DNA of 64,000 nucleotides from Methylocystis heyeri (GCF_004802635.2 NZ_CP046052.1:2046001-2110000), one strand, 5' to 3'; positions 16,134-25,508 are shown, counted from the first letter of the stretch. Notes: a model not told the origin generated them from the sequence alone. A program made the numbers and translations.

Positions 16134-17966
16134 TCACTTCACCTCGCGCACCGCGCCCCTGGCGGCGCTGGTGGCCATGGAGGCGTAAGCGCGCAGGGCC
16201 TTGGAGACATTGCGCTGGCGATCCTTCTCGGGCGCAAAACCCTTGGCCTGCTGCGCCGCCCGGCGGGCGGAAAGCTCGGCCTCGTCCACCGCGAGCACGA
16301 TGCTGCGGCCCGGAATGTCGATCTCGATGCGATCGCCGGTCTTCACCAGCGCGATCAGGCCGCCTTCCGCCGCCTCCGGCGAGACATGGCCGATGGAAAG
16401 GCCCGAGGTGCCGCCCGAAAAACGCCCGTCGGTGATGAGCGCGCAGGCTTTTCCGAGACCCTTCGATTTCAGATAGCTGGTCGGATAGAGCATTTCCTGC
16501 ATGCCGGGCCCGCCGCGCGGCCCCTCGTAGCGGATCACCACCACGTCGCCGGCGACGACTTCACCGGTGAGGATCCCTGACACCGCGGCGTCCTGGCTCT
16601 CATAGACCCGCGCCGGGCCGGAGAATTTGAGGATGCTTTCGTCGACGCCCGCAGTCTTCACGATGCAGCCGTCGAGGGCGAGATTGCCGGTCAGCACCGC
16701 AAGGCCGCCGTCCTTGGAATAGGCATGGGCGGCGTCGCGGATTGCGCCATGGGCGCGGTCGTCGTCCAGCGACTCGAAGCGCCGCTCCTGGCTGAAAGCG
16801 GTCTGGGTCGGCACGCCGCCCGGCGCGGCGCGGAAGAAAGTTCTCGCCGTCTCGCTGTTGGTGACGGCGATGTCCCAGCGGGCGATGGCGGCGTCGAGGC
16901 TTTCGCTATGCACGGTGGGGCGGTCGCCATGCAGCAGGCCGGCGCGAGAAAGCTCGCCGAGAATGGCGATGATGCCGCCGGCGCGGTGAACGTCCTCGAG
17001 ATGCACGTCGGGGCGCGACGGCGCGACCTTGCACAGCACCGGCACGCGGCGCGACAGGCGGTCGATATCGGCCATGGTGAAATTCACCTCGGCCTCATTG
17101 GCGGCGGCGAGAATATGCAGCACCGTATTGGTCGAGCCGCCCATGGCGATGTCGAGCGCCATCGCATTCTCGAAGGCCTCGAAGGTCGCGATCGAGCGCG
17201 GCAACACGGAGGCGTCGTCCTGCTCGTAATAGCGGCGCGCGAGATCGACGATGGCGTGGCCGGCCTCGACGAACAGCCGCTCGCGGTCCTTATGCGTCGC
17301 AAGCGCGGTGCCGTTGCCGGGCAGCGCGAGGCCCAGAGCCTCGACGAGGCAGTTCATCGAATTGGCCGTGAACATGCCCGAGCAGGAGCCGCAGGTCGGA
17401 CAGGCGGAACGCTCGATCGCCGCGACGTCGGCGTCGGAGACGTGGTCGTCCGCAGCGGCCACCATGGCGTCGACGAGGTCGAGCGCGTGGTTCTTGCCGC
17501 CGAGCTGGACCTTGCCCGCCTCCATCGGCCCGCCGGAGACAAAAATCACCGGGATGTTCAGCCGCAGCGAGGCCATCAGCATGCCGGGAGTGATCTTGTC
17601 GCAATTGGAGATGCAGACCATCGCGTCGGCGCAATGGGCGTTGACCATATATTCCACGCTGTCGGCGATGATCTCGCGCGAGGGCAGAGAATAAAGCATG
17701 CCGTCATGGCCCATCGCGATGCCGTCGTCGATGGCGATGGTGTTGAACTCCTTGGCGACGCCGCCGGCCTTCTCGATCTCGCGCGCGACCAGCTGGCCGA
17801 GATCCTTCAGATGGACATGGCCGGGCACGAATTGGGTGAAGGAATTGGCGACCGCGATGATGGGCTTGCCGAAATCCTCGTCCTTCATGCCCGTGGCGCG
17901 CCAAAGGCCGCGCGCGCCAGCCATATTGCGGCCGTGGGTGGTGGTGCGGGAGCGATAGGGAGGCAT
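16134..17966 (-). CDS. ilvD: dihydroxy-acid dehydratase
   Basis: 610 aa, standard length. It converts 2,3-dihydroxy-isovalerate and -methylvalerate to the 2-keto acids in valine, isoleucine and leucine synthesis. Iron-sulphur and active-site blocks: start [32 protein letters not shown] (near residue 120), [19 protein letters not shown] (near 195), and [18 protein letters not shown] near the C-terminus with the catalytic Ser loop. Monocistronic. Confidence 0.97.
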   Translation of the reverse strand: MPPYRSRTTTHGRNMAGARGLWRATGMKDEDFGKPIIAVANSFTQFVPGHVHLKDLGQLVAREIEKAGGVAKEFNTIAIDDGIAMGHDGMLYSLPSREIIADSVEYMVNAHCADAMVCISNCDKITPGMLMASLRLNIPVIFVSGGPMEAGKVQLGGKNHALDLVDAMVAAADDHVSDADVAAIERSACPTCGSCSGMFTANSMNCLVEALGLALPGNGTALATHKDRERLFVEAGHAIVDLARRYYEQDDASVLPRSIATFEAFENAMALDIAMGGSTNTVLHILAAANEAEVNFTMADIDRLSRRVPVLCKVAPSRPDVHLEDVHRAGGIIAILGELSRAGLLHGDRPTVHSESLDAAIARWDIAVTNSETARTFFRAAPGGVPTQTAFSQERRFESLDDDRAHGAIRDAAHAYSKDGGLAVLTGNLALDGCIVKTAGVDESILKFSGPARVYESQDAAVSGILTGEVVAGDVVVIRYEGPRGGPGMQEMLYPTSYLKSKGLGKACALITDGRFSGGTSGLSIGHVSPEAAEGGLIALVKTGDRIEIDIPGRSIVLAVDEAELSARRAAQQAKGFAPEKDRQRNVSKALRAYASMATSAARGAVREVK

Positions 17967-18275
17967 TTGCGGTCTCTTCTTCCTGAGCGCGGCGGGCGCA
18001 TCTAAAAACGTGAAGATGACCTAGCGGAAGGCGGCCCCCGCCGCAACCAGCGACTATGTCCGGGTGGGGCCGCGTTGGGGGCGCCTCGATCACTGCTATC
18101 CGAACAGCAGGGCGGTAGCCCTCTCGCGGAGCTGTGACAACCGCACCGACACTATTTGCTCTGGATGCTCTGCAGGAAAGGCGTAATTGACTCGAGGTTA
18201 ATCTTGGTCTTTACTTGGCTTTCCGCAGATACTACAGACATTTACCGCATTCCACCCGCTTCAAACGAAAGCTCT
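17967..18275. other. gap upstream of ilvD without recognisable gene
   Basis: About 310 bases. It contains the ilvD upstream region and then a transition from GC-rich to AT-richer DNA at about 18120. I see no credible ORF, RNA gene or repeat. The composition change marks the left edge of the AT-rich island. Confidence 0.4.
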
Positions 18276-19052
18276 TTAATTCGTTGCCGCTAGAAGCGGC
18301 CAGATTTCCTCGGGGGCATCGTCCCAGCACCAGAAGCTATAACCGGTTAAGCCGATTACTTTCACCCTCGCAATGAACGCTTTAGTTGCATCGATACATT
18401 GTTTCTCCGTACCTACCGGTAGATCTCCCAGGACAGAGATGTTCCCAGTTGGCTTGAATCGCTCTTTTAATTGGGTCGCAAGCCCAGCGGACGCGTAATC
18501 GTTCATTGATTTTTCAAGTCGCTCGGATACATTCCTGTATTTATAGTACACTTGAGGTAATACATCATTAATTTTATCAATAAATATTGAAAAAGGTAAA
18601 TCATTATGTAGTGACGGACGATCATGACTTGAGAATGCGAGCTTACCTTGCAAAAGCACATTGAGGCGTTCAACGTACGCTTGCGCCTCGTGTCGGCCGC
18701 CCTGAAAACGCGGTGGATGTTTAGTTCGCTCCGCGTCGATTATCAGGCCGGAAAAATTTGCGTCTACAACCCATTCAGCGGCCAGATCAGCTTCAAGCTT
18801 GGCATCGCTCTCGGTCTTACAAAACGGGACATGCCAGCCCCATACTGAGATTCCGAGATTTGCACATTCTGTGCGTATCGTTCGCGTAATTTGATGCCTC
18901 ATATTCGGATCCCTGCCTTGACCTCGGCCAACCCGAATCCAAATCGAGGTGAATCGAGCATCCCTGCATCGCTCAAGGAACAACCTCTCGCCTTCTGCAT
19001 GCAATATCTTTTTTATATCAACAATGTATATGCTTCTGCCTGTCAAAGACAT
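18276..19052 (-). CDS. putative GH25-like TIM-barrel hydrolase in AT-rich island
   Basis: 258 aa, start MSLTGRSIYIVDIKKILHAE (ATG at 19052, with AAGGA upstream; a GTG at 19055 is the alternative). The beta/alpha-barrel pattern is clear: YIVDI, FTSIWIRVGRG, ISVWGWHVPF, FSGLIIDAER, KLAFSSHD, VLPQVYYKY, and a final GYSFWCWDDA. The DAE after strand four recalls the DxE of GH25 muramidases, but the match is by pattern only. No signal peptide. Divergent from a peptidoglycan amidase gene, supporting a cell-wall role. Lower GC than the surroundings indicates transfer. Confidence 0.7.
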   Translation of the reverse strand: MSLTGRSIYIVDIKKILHAEGERLFLERCRDARFTSIWIRVGRGQGRDPNMRHQITRTIRTECANLGISVWGWHVPFCKTESDAKLEADLAAEWVVDANFSGLIIDAERTKHPPRFQGGRHEAQAYVERLNVLLQGKLAFSSHDRPSLHNDLPFSIFIDKINDVLPQVYYKYRNVSERLEKSMNDYASAGLATQLKERFKPTGNISVLGDLPVGTEKQCIDATKAFIARVKVIGLTGYSFWCWDDAPEEIWPLLAATN

Positions 19053-19136
19053 CACTCTTCATCCTTCCATAAATGACCTTGCGATCATAACCGCACATGA
19101 TAGTCTTACATGGATTCTTCAGAGGAGTGTTCAAAA

Positions 19137-19805
19137 ATGGCAACGATACTAACAAAAGTACTTAATATTGTTGATGCCATAATCCCGGCAGGACACCCCA
19201 ACAGACCCGGGAAAAAACTGCTAGTTTCTGGCGTCACAATCCATAACACCGACAACACAAACAAAGGAGCGGATGCAAAAGCTCATTCAAAATTTCTTAT
19301 AAAAACAGGGTATTACATGTTACAAGGAAAAAAGCATTATGTATCTTGGCATTTCACAGTAGATGACCACGAGATTTATCATCATCTCCCGACTGACGAA
19401 ATCGGCTGGCATGCTGGCCGAGGCAACACAAAGACTCTTGCAATCGAAATCTGCATGAATGCGGGGATCGATCATAGCGCAGCAAACAAGCGTGCCGCTC
19501 AACTGGCCGCCGGATTGCTCCACGACTTTAAGCTTGATATCACGTGCCTTTATTCACACAATCACTGGACCGGTAAAGTCTGCCCAAAATTACTCCTCGA
19601 CCATCACCACGAGGGAGCGAAGTGGATAGCCTTCAAGGCTCTTGTCGCCGAGGCGGCGGCAGAATTGGCATCCGGAAAGAGGGCGATCTTGAGCAAAGAG
19701 CCCGCCCACATAGATCCGAAGCATCTTCATTATACAATAGAGGACGAGACAAACGAGATTGATCATCACAGCCTAATCCTCCCAGAGGAAGATTTGACGA
19801 AGTAG
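19137..19805 (+). CDS. N-acetylmuramoyl-L-alanine amidase (Amidase_2, CwlA/phage type)
   Basis: 222 aa from the ATG at 19137 (AGAGGAG at 19121). Catalytic-domain motifs follow the Firmicutes/phage CwlA pattern: PNRPGKKL, VTIHNTDNTNKGADAKAHSKFL (first Zn His), VSWHFTVDDHEIYHHLP, EIGWHAGRGNTKTLAIEIC, and HNHWTGKVCPKLLL with the second Zn His and the Zn Cys. It cleaves the muramoyl-alanine bond of peptidoglycan. There is no signal peptide and no recognised cell-wall-binding domain; the C-terminal 50 residues are acidic and unassigned. AT-rich codon use supports acquisition from a phage or another phylum. Confidence 0.85.
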   Translation: MATILTKVLNIVDAIIPAGHPNRPGKKLLVSGVTIHNTDNTNKGADAKAHSKFLIKTGYYMLQGKKHYVSWHFTVDDHEIYHHLPTDEIGWHAGRGNTKTLAIEICMNAGIDHSAANKRAAQLAAGLLHDFKLDITCLYSHNHWTGKVCPKLLLDHHHEGAKWIAFKALVAEAAAELASGKRAILSKEPAHIDPKHLHYTIEDETNEIDHHSLILPEEDLTK

Positions 19806-20082
19806 CCTCCTCAATCAATTTTGCTCAGCTCATACCGCACTCACAAACTGGGAGGGCTCATTCGCGCGTGCGGCTGAGACTACAGGCGATCCGCCGTGGT
19901 CTGAGCTGGCGAGTTGAGCTCTGCCGTCGCCGAACAAGTTGGACGCTATGTTTGGACAGGCCCGGCTCTCGGCAGACAGGCAGGCGGCGGAACTAAAATT
20001 TCTGCCGCCCGCTTAAAGCAAAAAAAAGCCCCGACACGCTTACCGCTCAAACGAAAGCCATTGAGCCGCAGCGCCCGCGCCT

Positions 20083-20349
20083 CTAAGCCGCGTCTCTTTC
20101 GATCCCGCGCGCTTGGGGCGCGATTTCCTCGATGCAGCCGGCGATGGCCTCGATCGAGGCGAAGCTCTGGCGCTTCAGCAGGCTGACGGGAAATTCGAGG
20201 CCGAAATGCTCTTCGAGCGCCAGCATCACCCGGATCGCTGCGAAGGGGGTCAGTCCGGCGTCATAGAGGTCCGCGGTCGAGGATAAATTCTCGACGGGTT
20301 CGTGCAGACGGCCATGTTGCGCGAGCAACTGACGGATAATCTCTTGCAT
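20083..20349 (-). CDS. acyl-carrier-protein-like protein lacking the phosphopantetheine serine
   Basis: 88 aa with an AAGGAG site 9 bases before the ATG. The four-helix ACP shape is evident: MQEIIRQLLAQHGRL, the ADLYDAGLT turn, IRVMLALEEHFGLEFP, SFASIEAIAGCIEEI. At the position of the invariant Ser (usually GLTS or DSL) the sequence reads GLTPFAAI, encoded ACC CCC, so the prosthetic-group attachment residue is proline. It cannot carry 4'-phosphopantetheine at the usual site. It stands alone, divergent from the cold-shock gene. It could be a regulatory or structural ACP paralogue or a decaying gene. Confidence 0.75.
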   Translation of the reverse strand: MQEIIRQLLAQHGRLHEPVENLSSTADLYDAGLTPFAAIRVMLALEEHFGLEFPVSLLKRQSFASIEAIAGCIEEIAPQARGIERDAA

Positions 20350-20528
20350 CAGTCCGACTCCTTACATCCGGCTCCGCGCCCTGCGCTTTCTTGCGCCTTC
20401 GGCGGACCGGTCCTTGATATCTAGGGAAGGCTAGCGCCGCGCGCCTGAACCGTGAATGAACTGAATAAATTTCTAGGCAATAATGGTTGCCAAAATCTTT
20501 ATTTGCCACATTTTAGACACCTCTAATC

Positions 20529-20553
20529 CCCCTGAAAGCTCGGCTTTCCGGGG
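20529..20553 (+). other. strong hairpin in the leader region of the cold-shock gene
   Basis: CCCCTGAAAGC - TCG - GCTTTCCGGGG, an 11-bp stem with one mismatch, followed by CTTTGCT, about 170 bases before the cold-shock ATG and within the gap between the divergent ACP-like and csp genes. It may be a leader structure of the csp mRNA or an attenuator. No ORF is supported in this 370-bp gap. Confidence 0.4.
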
Positions 20554-20721
20554 CTTTGCTCATTGCAATCGAGGCGCCCGCCCCCTATATTCGCTGCCAT
20601 CGAATTTAGGCCTGACGACTTATTCGCCACCTTTGCCGGCGGCGTCGAAGACTCTCCCGAACTCGATCGACCGGCCCCGCGCATGCGGGCCATCTCCTCT
20701 AAAAGATTTTGGGAGACATCC

Positions 20722-20931
20722 ATGGCTACCGGCACTGTCAAATGGTTCAACGCCCAGAAGGGCTACGGCTTCATTCAGCCCGACGACGGCGACAAGGACG
20801 TGTTCGTCCATATCAGCGCCGTCGAGCGCGCGGGCCTGCGCGATCTTCGCGAAGGCCAGAAGCTGAGCTATGAAATCGCTCAGGACCGCCGCACCGGCAA
20901 ATCTTCGGCGGACCAGATCAAGGCGATCTGA
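20722..20931 (+). CDS. cold-shock protein, CspA family
   Basis: 69 aa, one OB-fold domain. RNP1 KGYGFIQP and RNP2 VFVHISAV are intact after the start [12 protein letters not shown]. It binds single-stranded RNA/DNA and acts as an RNA chaperone. GGGAG lies 7 bases before the ATG. A long upstream region with a stable hairpin and an intrinsic terminator directly downstream make it a single-gene unit. Confidence 0.96.
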   Translation: MATGTVKWFNAQKGYGFIQPDDGDKDVFVHISAVERAGLRDLREGQKLSYEIAQDRRTGKSSADQIKAI

Positions 20932-20954
20932 ACGGCCGAACGGTCAGCGTTTTC

Positions 20955-20981
20955 AAAGGCCGCCGTCAGGGCGGCCTTTTT
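20955..20981 (+). terminator. intrinsic terminator of the cold-shock gene
   Basis: AAAGGCCGCC - GTCAG - GGCGGCCTTTTT: a 7-bp GC stem flanked by A and T runs, 24 bases after the csp stop codon. Confidence 0.9.
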
Positions 20982-21193
20982 GCGTCACGGGCCCGCCCCC
21001 GCAATTGCGACGATTTTCCTCAAATCCGCCCGCTTGTTTAGCTATCGAGCACAGCCTATAAGCCCTCGCCCGTCATCGCGAATTAGGCTGCGCGCCGCGG
21101 CGGCCGGGCGAACCTCCCGGCAATTTAGATTGGACGCGTTTTCTTAACGCGAAATAGATAACTCTTCGCTGGAAACGCTTCTGCAAAGGCCAC

Positions 21194-21886
21194 ATGCCAA
21201 CGCTCATACACCACCCGCTCTGCCCTCATTCCCGCTTCATCCGGCTGATTCTCAACGAGTATGGCGTCGAGACGCGTTTGATCGAGGAGCGCGCCAGCGA
21301 GCGCCGGCCTGAGTTTCTGCGCCTCAACCCCGCCGGACGCACGCCCGTCCTCATCGACGACGATGGGCTCGTGGTCGCGGGGGCTTCCGTCATCGCCGAA
21401 TATATCGACGAGACCCGCGGAGCCGCAGCCGGTTCCGGAAGGCTGATGCCTCTGGACCTCGCGGAGCGGGTCGAAACCCGCCGGCTGGTCGAATGGTTCA
21501 ACGTCAAATTCTTCGATGAAGTGAGCAACTGGCTCGTCAACGAGAAGGTCTACAAGCGCTACGCCTCGGCCGAGAACGGCGGCGGCGCGCCTGACATGGA
21601 CGTGGTCCGGGTGGCGCGCGCCAACGTCAAGCCCCATATGCGCTATGTCGGCTATCTCACCGGCATTCGCAAATGGCTGGCCGGCGACCGCCTCTCTTAC
21701 GCCGATTTCGCCGCCGCCGCGCACATCTCCTGCGCCGATTATCTCGGCGACGCGCCCTGGGACGAGGACGAAAGCGCCAAGCACTGGTATCAGCGCGTGA
21801 AATCGAGGCCCGCCTTCCGGCCGCTCCTCGCCGACCGCGCCCCCGGCATGACGCCGGGCCGCTACTATGCGGAACTGGATTTTTAA
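21194..21886 (+). CDS. GST-family protein, FzlA-like
   Basis: 230 aa with a thioredoxin-like N-terminal domain (MPTLIHHPLCPHSRFIRLIL, NPAGRTPVLIDDDG) and an all-helical C-terminal domain (LSYADFAAAAHISCADYLGD). Its length, the C-terminal tail LLADRAPGMTPGRYYAELDF and its place directly before queG match the alphaproteobacterial FzlA group. In Caulobacter, FzlA is a GST-fold protein that binds FtsZ and links constriction to cell-wall synthesis. The assignment rests on recalled tail and context, so it could be an ordinary GST. Confidence 0.75.
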   Translation: MPTLIHHPLCPHSRFIRLILNEYGVETRLIEERASERRPEFLRLNPAGRTPVLIDDDGLVVAGASVIAEYIDETRGAAAGSGRLMPLDLAERVETRRLVEWFNVKFFDEVSNWLVNEKVYKRYASAENGGGAPDMDVVRVARANVKPHMRYVGYLTGIRKWLAGDRLSYADFAAAAHISCADYLGDAPWDEDESAKHWYQRVKSRPAFRPLLADRAPGMTPGRYYAELDF

Positions 21887-21958
21887 AGGAACAAGGCGTT
21901 CCGGCGGGCGGCGCGCCATCGGCGCCGCTCCCGCCCCGCGCCGGGCGAGCCCGCCGTC

Positions 21959-23089
21959 ATGCCCCTTGAAGACGCCATTCGCTCGAAGGCGCTGAGCCTC
22001 GGCTTCGACGCATGCCGCCTGGCGCCCGCCGACGCTGCGCCGCAGGCGGGCGCAAGGCTGGCGCAATGGCTGGAACAAGGCGCGCATGGCGACATGGCCT
22101 GGATGGCGGACACGGCCGAGCGGCGCGCCTCCCCGCGCGCGCTGTGGCCGCAGGCGCGAAGCCTCGTCATGCTAGGCGCAAATTACGGGCCCGAGGGCGA
22201 TCCGCTGGCCGCCCTGGAGCGCCGGGGCCGCGGCGCGATTTCGGTCTACGCCCGCAATCGCGATTATCACGATCTCGTCAAGGGCCGGCTGAAGCAGCTC
22301 GCCGGCTTCATCGTCACGCAGCGCCCCGGGGCTCAGGTGAAGGTCTTCGTCGACACTGCGCCGGTGATGGAGAAGCCGCTGGCGCAGGCTGCGGGGCTGG
22401 GCTGGCAGGGCAAGCACACCAACCTCGTCTCCACACGGTTCGGCTCCTGGCTCTTCCTCGGCTCGATCTTCACCGACCTCGAGCTTGCGCCCGATGCGCC
22501 TGGCGCGGATCATTGCGGCTCCTGCAGCGCCTGTCTCGACGCCTGTCCGACACAGGCCTTCCCCGCACCCTACCGTTTGGATGCGCGCCGCTGCATCGCC
22601 TATCTCACCATCGAGAACAAAGGCCCCATTCCACGGGAATTTCGCGCCGCAATAGGCAATCGCGTCTATGGCTGCGACGATTGCCTCGCCGTCTGCCCCT
22701 GGAACAAATTCGCAAAAGCGACCCGCGAGGCCAAGCTCGTCGCGCGCGAGGAACTGGAAAATCCGGCGCTGGCGGAACTCGCCGCACTGGACGACGCGGG
22801 CTTTCGGGCGCTGTTCTCCGGCTCGCCGGTCAAACGGCTGGGCCATTCTCGGTTCCTGCGCAATGTGCTGATCGCCATAGGAAACAGCGGCGACGTCGGC
22901 CTCGCCCGCCGCGCCGGGGACCTGCTCGATTCCCCCTCCCCGCTGGTTCGCGGCGCCGCGGTCTGGGCGCTGGCCCGGCTCATCGATTCGCAAGCGTTCT
23001 CGGCGCTGGCGCAACGCCGCGCGAAAGCCGAAGATGACGCGGATGTTATAGAGGAATGGGCAAAAGAGACACAGTCCGACAAAAATTGA
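21959..23089 (+). CDS. queG: epoxyqueuosine reductase
   Basis: 376 aa. It reduces epoxyqueuosine to queuosine at the tRNA wobble base, using cobalamin and two [4Fe-4S] clusters. The ligands are in [16 protein letters not shown] (near residue 179) and [13 protein letters not shown] (near 239). The catalytic domain has [26 protein letters not shown], cut here as [12 protein letters not shown], with the Asp of the family. A HEAT-like C-terminal region follows ([12 protein letters not shown]). It lies 72 bases after the FzlA-like gene on the same strand. Confidence 0.96.
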   Translation: MPLEDAIRSKALSLGFDACRLAPADAAPQAGARLAQWLEQGAHGDMAWMADTAERRASPRALWPQARSLVMLGANYGPEGDPLAALERRGRGAISVYARNRDYHDLVKGRLKQLAGFIVTQRPGAQVKVFVDTAPVMEKPLAQAAGLGWQGKHTNLVSTRFGSWLFLGSIFTDLELAPDAPGADHCGSCSACLDACPTQAFPAPYRLDARRCIAYLTIENKGPIPREFRAAIGNRVYGCDDCLAVCPWNKFAKATREAKLVAREELENPALAELAALDDAGFRALFSGSPVKRLGHSRFLRNVLIAIGNSGDVGLARRAGDLLDSPSPLVRGAAVWALARLIDSQAFSALAQRRAKAEDDADVIEEWAKETQSDKN

Positions 23090-23158
23090 AAGAACCCGTC
23101 CGTTTACTTATTGCGTTGCGCAATCAAAGAAAGGCAAGACTGAGCAGAAAGGTGCGTC

Positions 23159-24217
23159 ATGCGCGACGGTCAGCTTGCTCTTCTCCGCTCGGAAGACCCG
23201 AGCCTCCGGCTCGGCAGAGCGTCGGTCTACAAGGGCGACGCCCTGCGCGCCTATGACAGCTGGCTCGCGCCGACGGCGATCGTTTCCGACGGACCCTACG
23301 GACTCGGCAAATTCCCCGGCGAACCGACCTCTCCGGACGCGCTCGCGGAATGGTATGCGCCCCACGCCGCCGCCTGGGCGCGGCGCGCAAAGCCCGACAC
23401 GACCCTGTGGTTCTGGAACAGCGAAATCGGCTGGGCCAAGGCCCATCCGGCGCTGGAAATGCACGGCTGGCGCTATGAGGAAACCGTCGTCTGGGACAAG
23501 GGCGTCGCGCATATCGCCGGCAATGTGAACTCCCGCACCATTCGCGGCCTGCCCATCGTCACCGAAATCGCGGCGCGCTACACGCGCAGGACCAATCTGC
23601 GCTCGGAAGACGGCGCGGAGCTGCCGCTTCAGCAATGGCTGCGCGCGGAATGGCGCCGCTCCGGCCTGCCGCTGGGCCAGGCCAACGCCGCCTGCGGAGT
23701 CGCCAACGCCGCCACGCGCAAATATCTCACCGCCTGCGATCTCTGGTATTGCCCGCCCGGCGAGGCCGTGGCGGCGATGGCGGCGTGGTGCGAACGTTTC
23801 GGCCCGAAGACTTCGCGGCCCTATTTCTCCATCGACGGGGTCAATCCTCCCAAAGCCGCGCAATGGGACAGGCTGCGACCCAAATGGAACCACGCCCATG
23901 CGCTCACCAACGTCTGGCGGGAGCTCCCCGCCCGCGGCGCCGAGCGGGTCGAGCGTCCCGGAGGCAAAGGCGCTTTCCACGCCAACCAGAAGCCGCTTTC
24001 GCTGATGACCCGGCAGATCGTGGCCTCCAGCGACCCCGGCGACGTGGTCTGGGAGCCCTTTGGCGGGCTGATGTCCGCGAGCGTCGCCGCCCTGCGCGCC
24101 GGCCGCATCGCCCACGCCGCCGAGCCCGACCCGGATTTTTTCGAGGCGGGGGCGGCGCGGCTTCGCGCCGAACTCGGGCGAGACCGGCGCGAGGCGCCGG
24201 ACCGCGTCGCATCATGA
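23159..24217 (+). CDS. orphan site-specific DNA methyltransferase (N4/N6 amino type)
   Basis: 352 aa. The motif order is that of beta-class amino-methyltransferases: the catalytic block reads SDGPYGLG (near residue 43; the usual form is DPPY or SPPY), the target-recognition-like region lies in the middle, then HANQKPLSLM and the SAM-binding block WEPFGGLMSASVAALRAGR near residue 299. No restriction endonuclease or specificity subunit is nearby, so it probably acts as a stand-alone methylase. DGPY is unusual and may alter base preference. The ATG at 23159 follows AAAGGTGC. It lies between queG and a membrane-protein gene. Confidence 0.85.
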   Translation: MRDGQLALLRSEDPSLRLGRASVYKGDALRAYDSWLAPTAIVSDGPYGLGKFPGEPTSPDALAEWYAPHAAAWARRAKPDTTLWFWNSEIGWAKAHPALEMHGWRYEETVVWDKGVAHIAGNVNSRTIRGLPIVTEIAARYTRRTNLRSEDGAELPLQQWLRAEWRRSGLPLGQANAACGVANAATRKYLTACDLWYCPPGEAVAAMAAWCERFGPKTSRPYFSIDGVNPPKAAQWDRLRPKWNHAHALTNVWRELPARGAERVERPGGKGAFHANQKPLSLMTRQIVASSDPGDVVWEPFGGLMSASVAALRAGRIAHAAEPDPDFFEAGAARLRAELGRDRREAPDRVAS

Positions 24218-24266
24218 ACCGCAGCCGCCTATTCTCTTTTTCGCACAACGCTCATTAGAACCTCCC

Positions 24267-25508
24267 ATGACAGCTTCCGCACGCCGCGCCAACGAAAACC
24301 CCGCCGGAGCCGCCTCCGCGCTGTTGACCCGCATCGGCGTGTTCCTGCTTTTCATGGTCTCGCTGCTCGCGCCCATTCTCGCGGGGCAGACGATCTATAT
24401 CCTGCTGCCGGTGGGGGCGGCGCTGCTGCTGGCCGGCGCCACCGTCTCTCCGGAAACCGGCGAGAAGACCAAATCCCTGCGCGAGATGCTGGCCAAGCCC
24501 CCGGTGGTGGGAGCCCTGTTCCTCGTCACCTTCACCGGCCTCTCCCTGACCTGGACGCCGTTTGCGTCCCAGTCCGTGGAGCGTTTCGTCAAGGACGGCG
24601 CGACGCTCGCGCTGGTCGCGATCGCCGCCGGCTTTCTGCCGCAGCGCACCCGCACCTGCAATCTCAACCTCCTGCCCATCGGCGTGGCCGCGGCGGCGGC
24701 CTCCCTCGCCGCGGCCGGCGCCTTGAGCCTTTGGGCGCGCAAGCAGCTCACCATCGAAGAGCTCATCGACGGAACCGCCCTGGCGCGCTCGGGCGTCGGC
24801 CTCTGTCTGCTCATGTGGCCCGCGGCGGGCGCTCTCGCAGTGCGGGGAAGATGGTATCTGGCCGGGGCGCTGACGGCGCTCTCCACGGCGGCGGTTCTTC
24901 TTTCGGGCGCGCCCAATGTCGCGCCGGCGCTGATTGCGGGCGGCGCCGTGTTCTTGCTTTCCTTCGGCCGCTCGCGCCGCGTCGCCCGTCCTCTCGGCTC
25001 GGTCGCCGCCGCGATCATCGCCCTCGCGCCCATCCTGGCGCTCGCAGTTCACTTCGCGCTCGGCCCCCGCACGCCCGACTTCGCCCGTTCGCTCGACGTC
25101 TGGGGGCGGATCGTCGCGACCGACGGACCGCGCACCCTGATCGGACATGGCTTCGGCTCGGCCTTTTACGGCCTCTTCGGGGGTTATCTCGATCCCCGCA
25201 CGCCCCGAAGCCTGGCGTTCCAGATATGGTTCGATCTCGGCGCGCTGGGGGCCGGCGCCTTCGCGGCCATGGCGGCCAAGGCGTTTTCGCGCATCGGCCC
25301 CCTGCGCCCCGCCCTTGCGCCTTTCCTCCTCGCCGGCCTCGGCGCGGGCCTGTCCATCTGCCTGTTGGGTCCCGCGGCGGAACAGCTCTGGGCCTTCACG
25401 CTGGCGGGGCTCGACGCCATTGCTTATGTTCTCGTAATCAGGGGCCAGTTCCGCAAGAAACGCCCGCAGGTTCCGACGAGCTGGAGTTCCCCGGCGGAGG
25501 AAAAATAG
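24267..25508 (+). CDS. O-antigen ligase-like polytopic membrane protein
   Basis: 413 aa with 10 or more hydrophobic segments. The WaaL/Wzy-type landmarks are the large loop before LIGHGFGSAFYGLFG and the segment RTPRSLAFQIWFDLGALGAG, corresponding to the H-x-L-Q-x-W-E-x-G-x-x-G pattern of ligases. The usual His there is replaced by SLAF. It may ligate or polymerise a surface glycan at the periplasmic face. Assignment is by pattern only, and no other polysaccharide genes adjoin it. Confidence 0.65.
   Translation: MTASARRANENPAGAASALLTRIGVFLLFMVSLLAPILAGQTIYILLPVGAALLLAGATVSPETGEKTKSLREMLAKPPVVGALFLVTFTGLSLTWTPFASQSVERFVKDGATLALVAIAAGFLPQRTRTCNLNLLPIGVAAAAASLAAAGALSLWARKQLTIEELIDGTALARSGVGLCLLMWPAAGALAVRGRWYLAGALTALSTAAVLLSGAPNVAPALIAGGAVFLLSFGRSRRVARPLGSVAAAIIALAPILALAVHFALGPRTPDFARSLDVWGRIVATDGPRTLIGHGFGSAFYGLFGGYLDPRTPRSLAFQIWFDLGALGAGAFAAMAAKAFSRIGPLRPALAPFLLAGLGAGLSICLLGPAAEQLWAFTLAGLDAIAYVLVIRGQFRKKRPQVPTSWSSPAEEK

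Noticed and set aside
18276-19805. Complete prophage
   Set aside because: Only two wall-hydrolase-like genes; no integrase, terminase, capsid, tail or att site was found in or around the AT-rich stretch.
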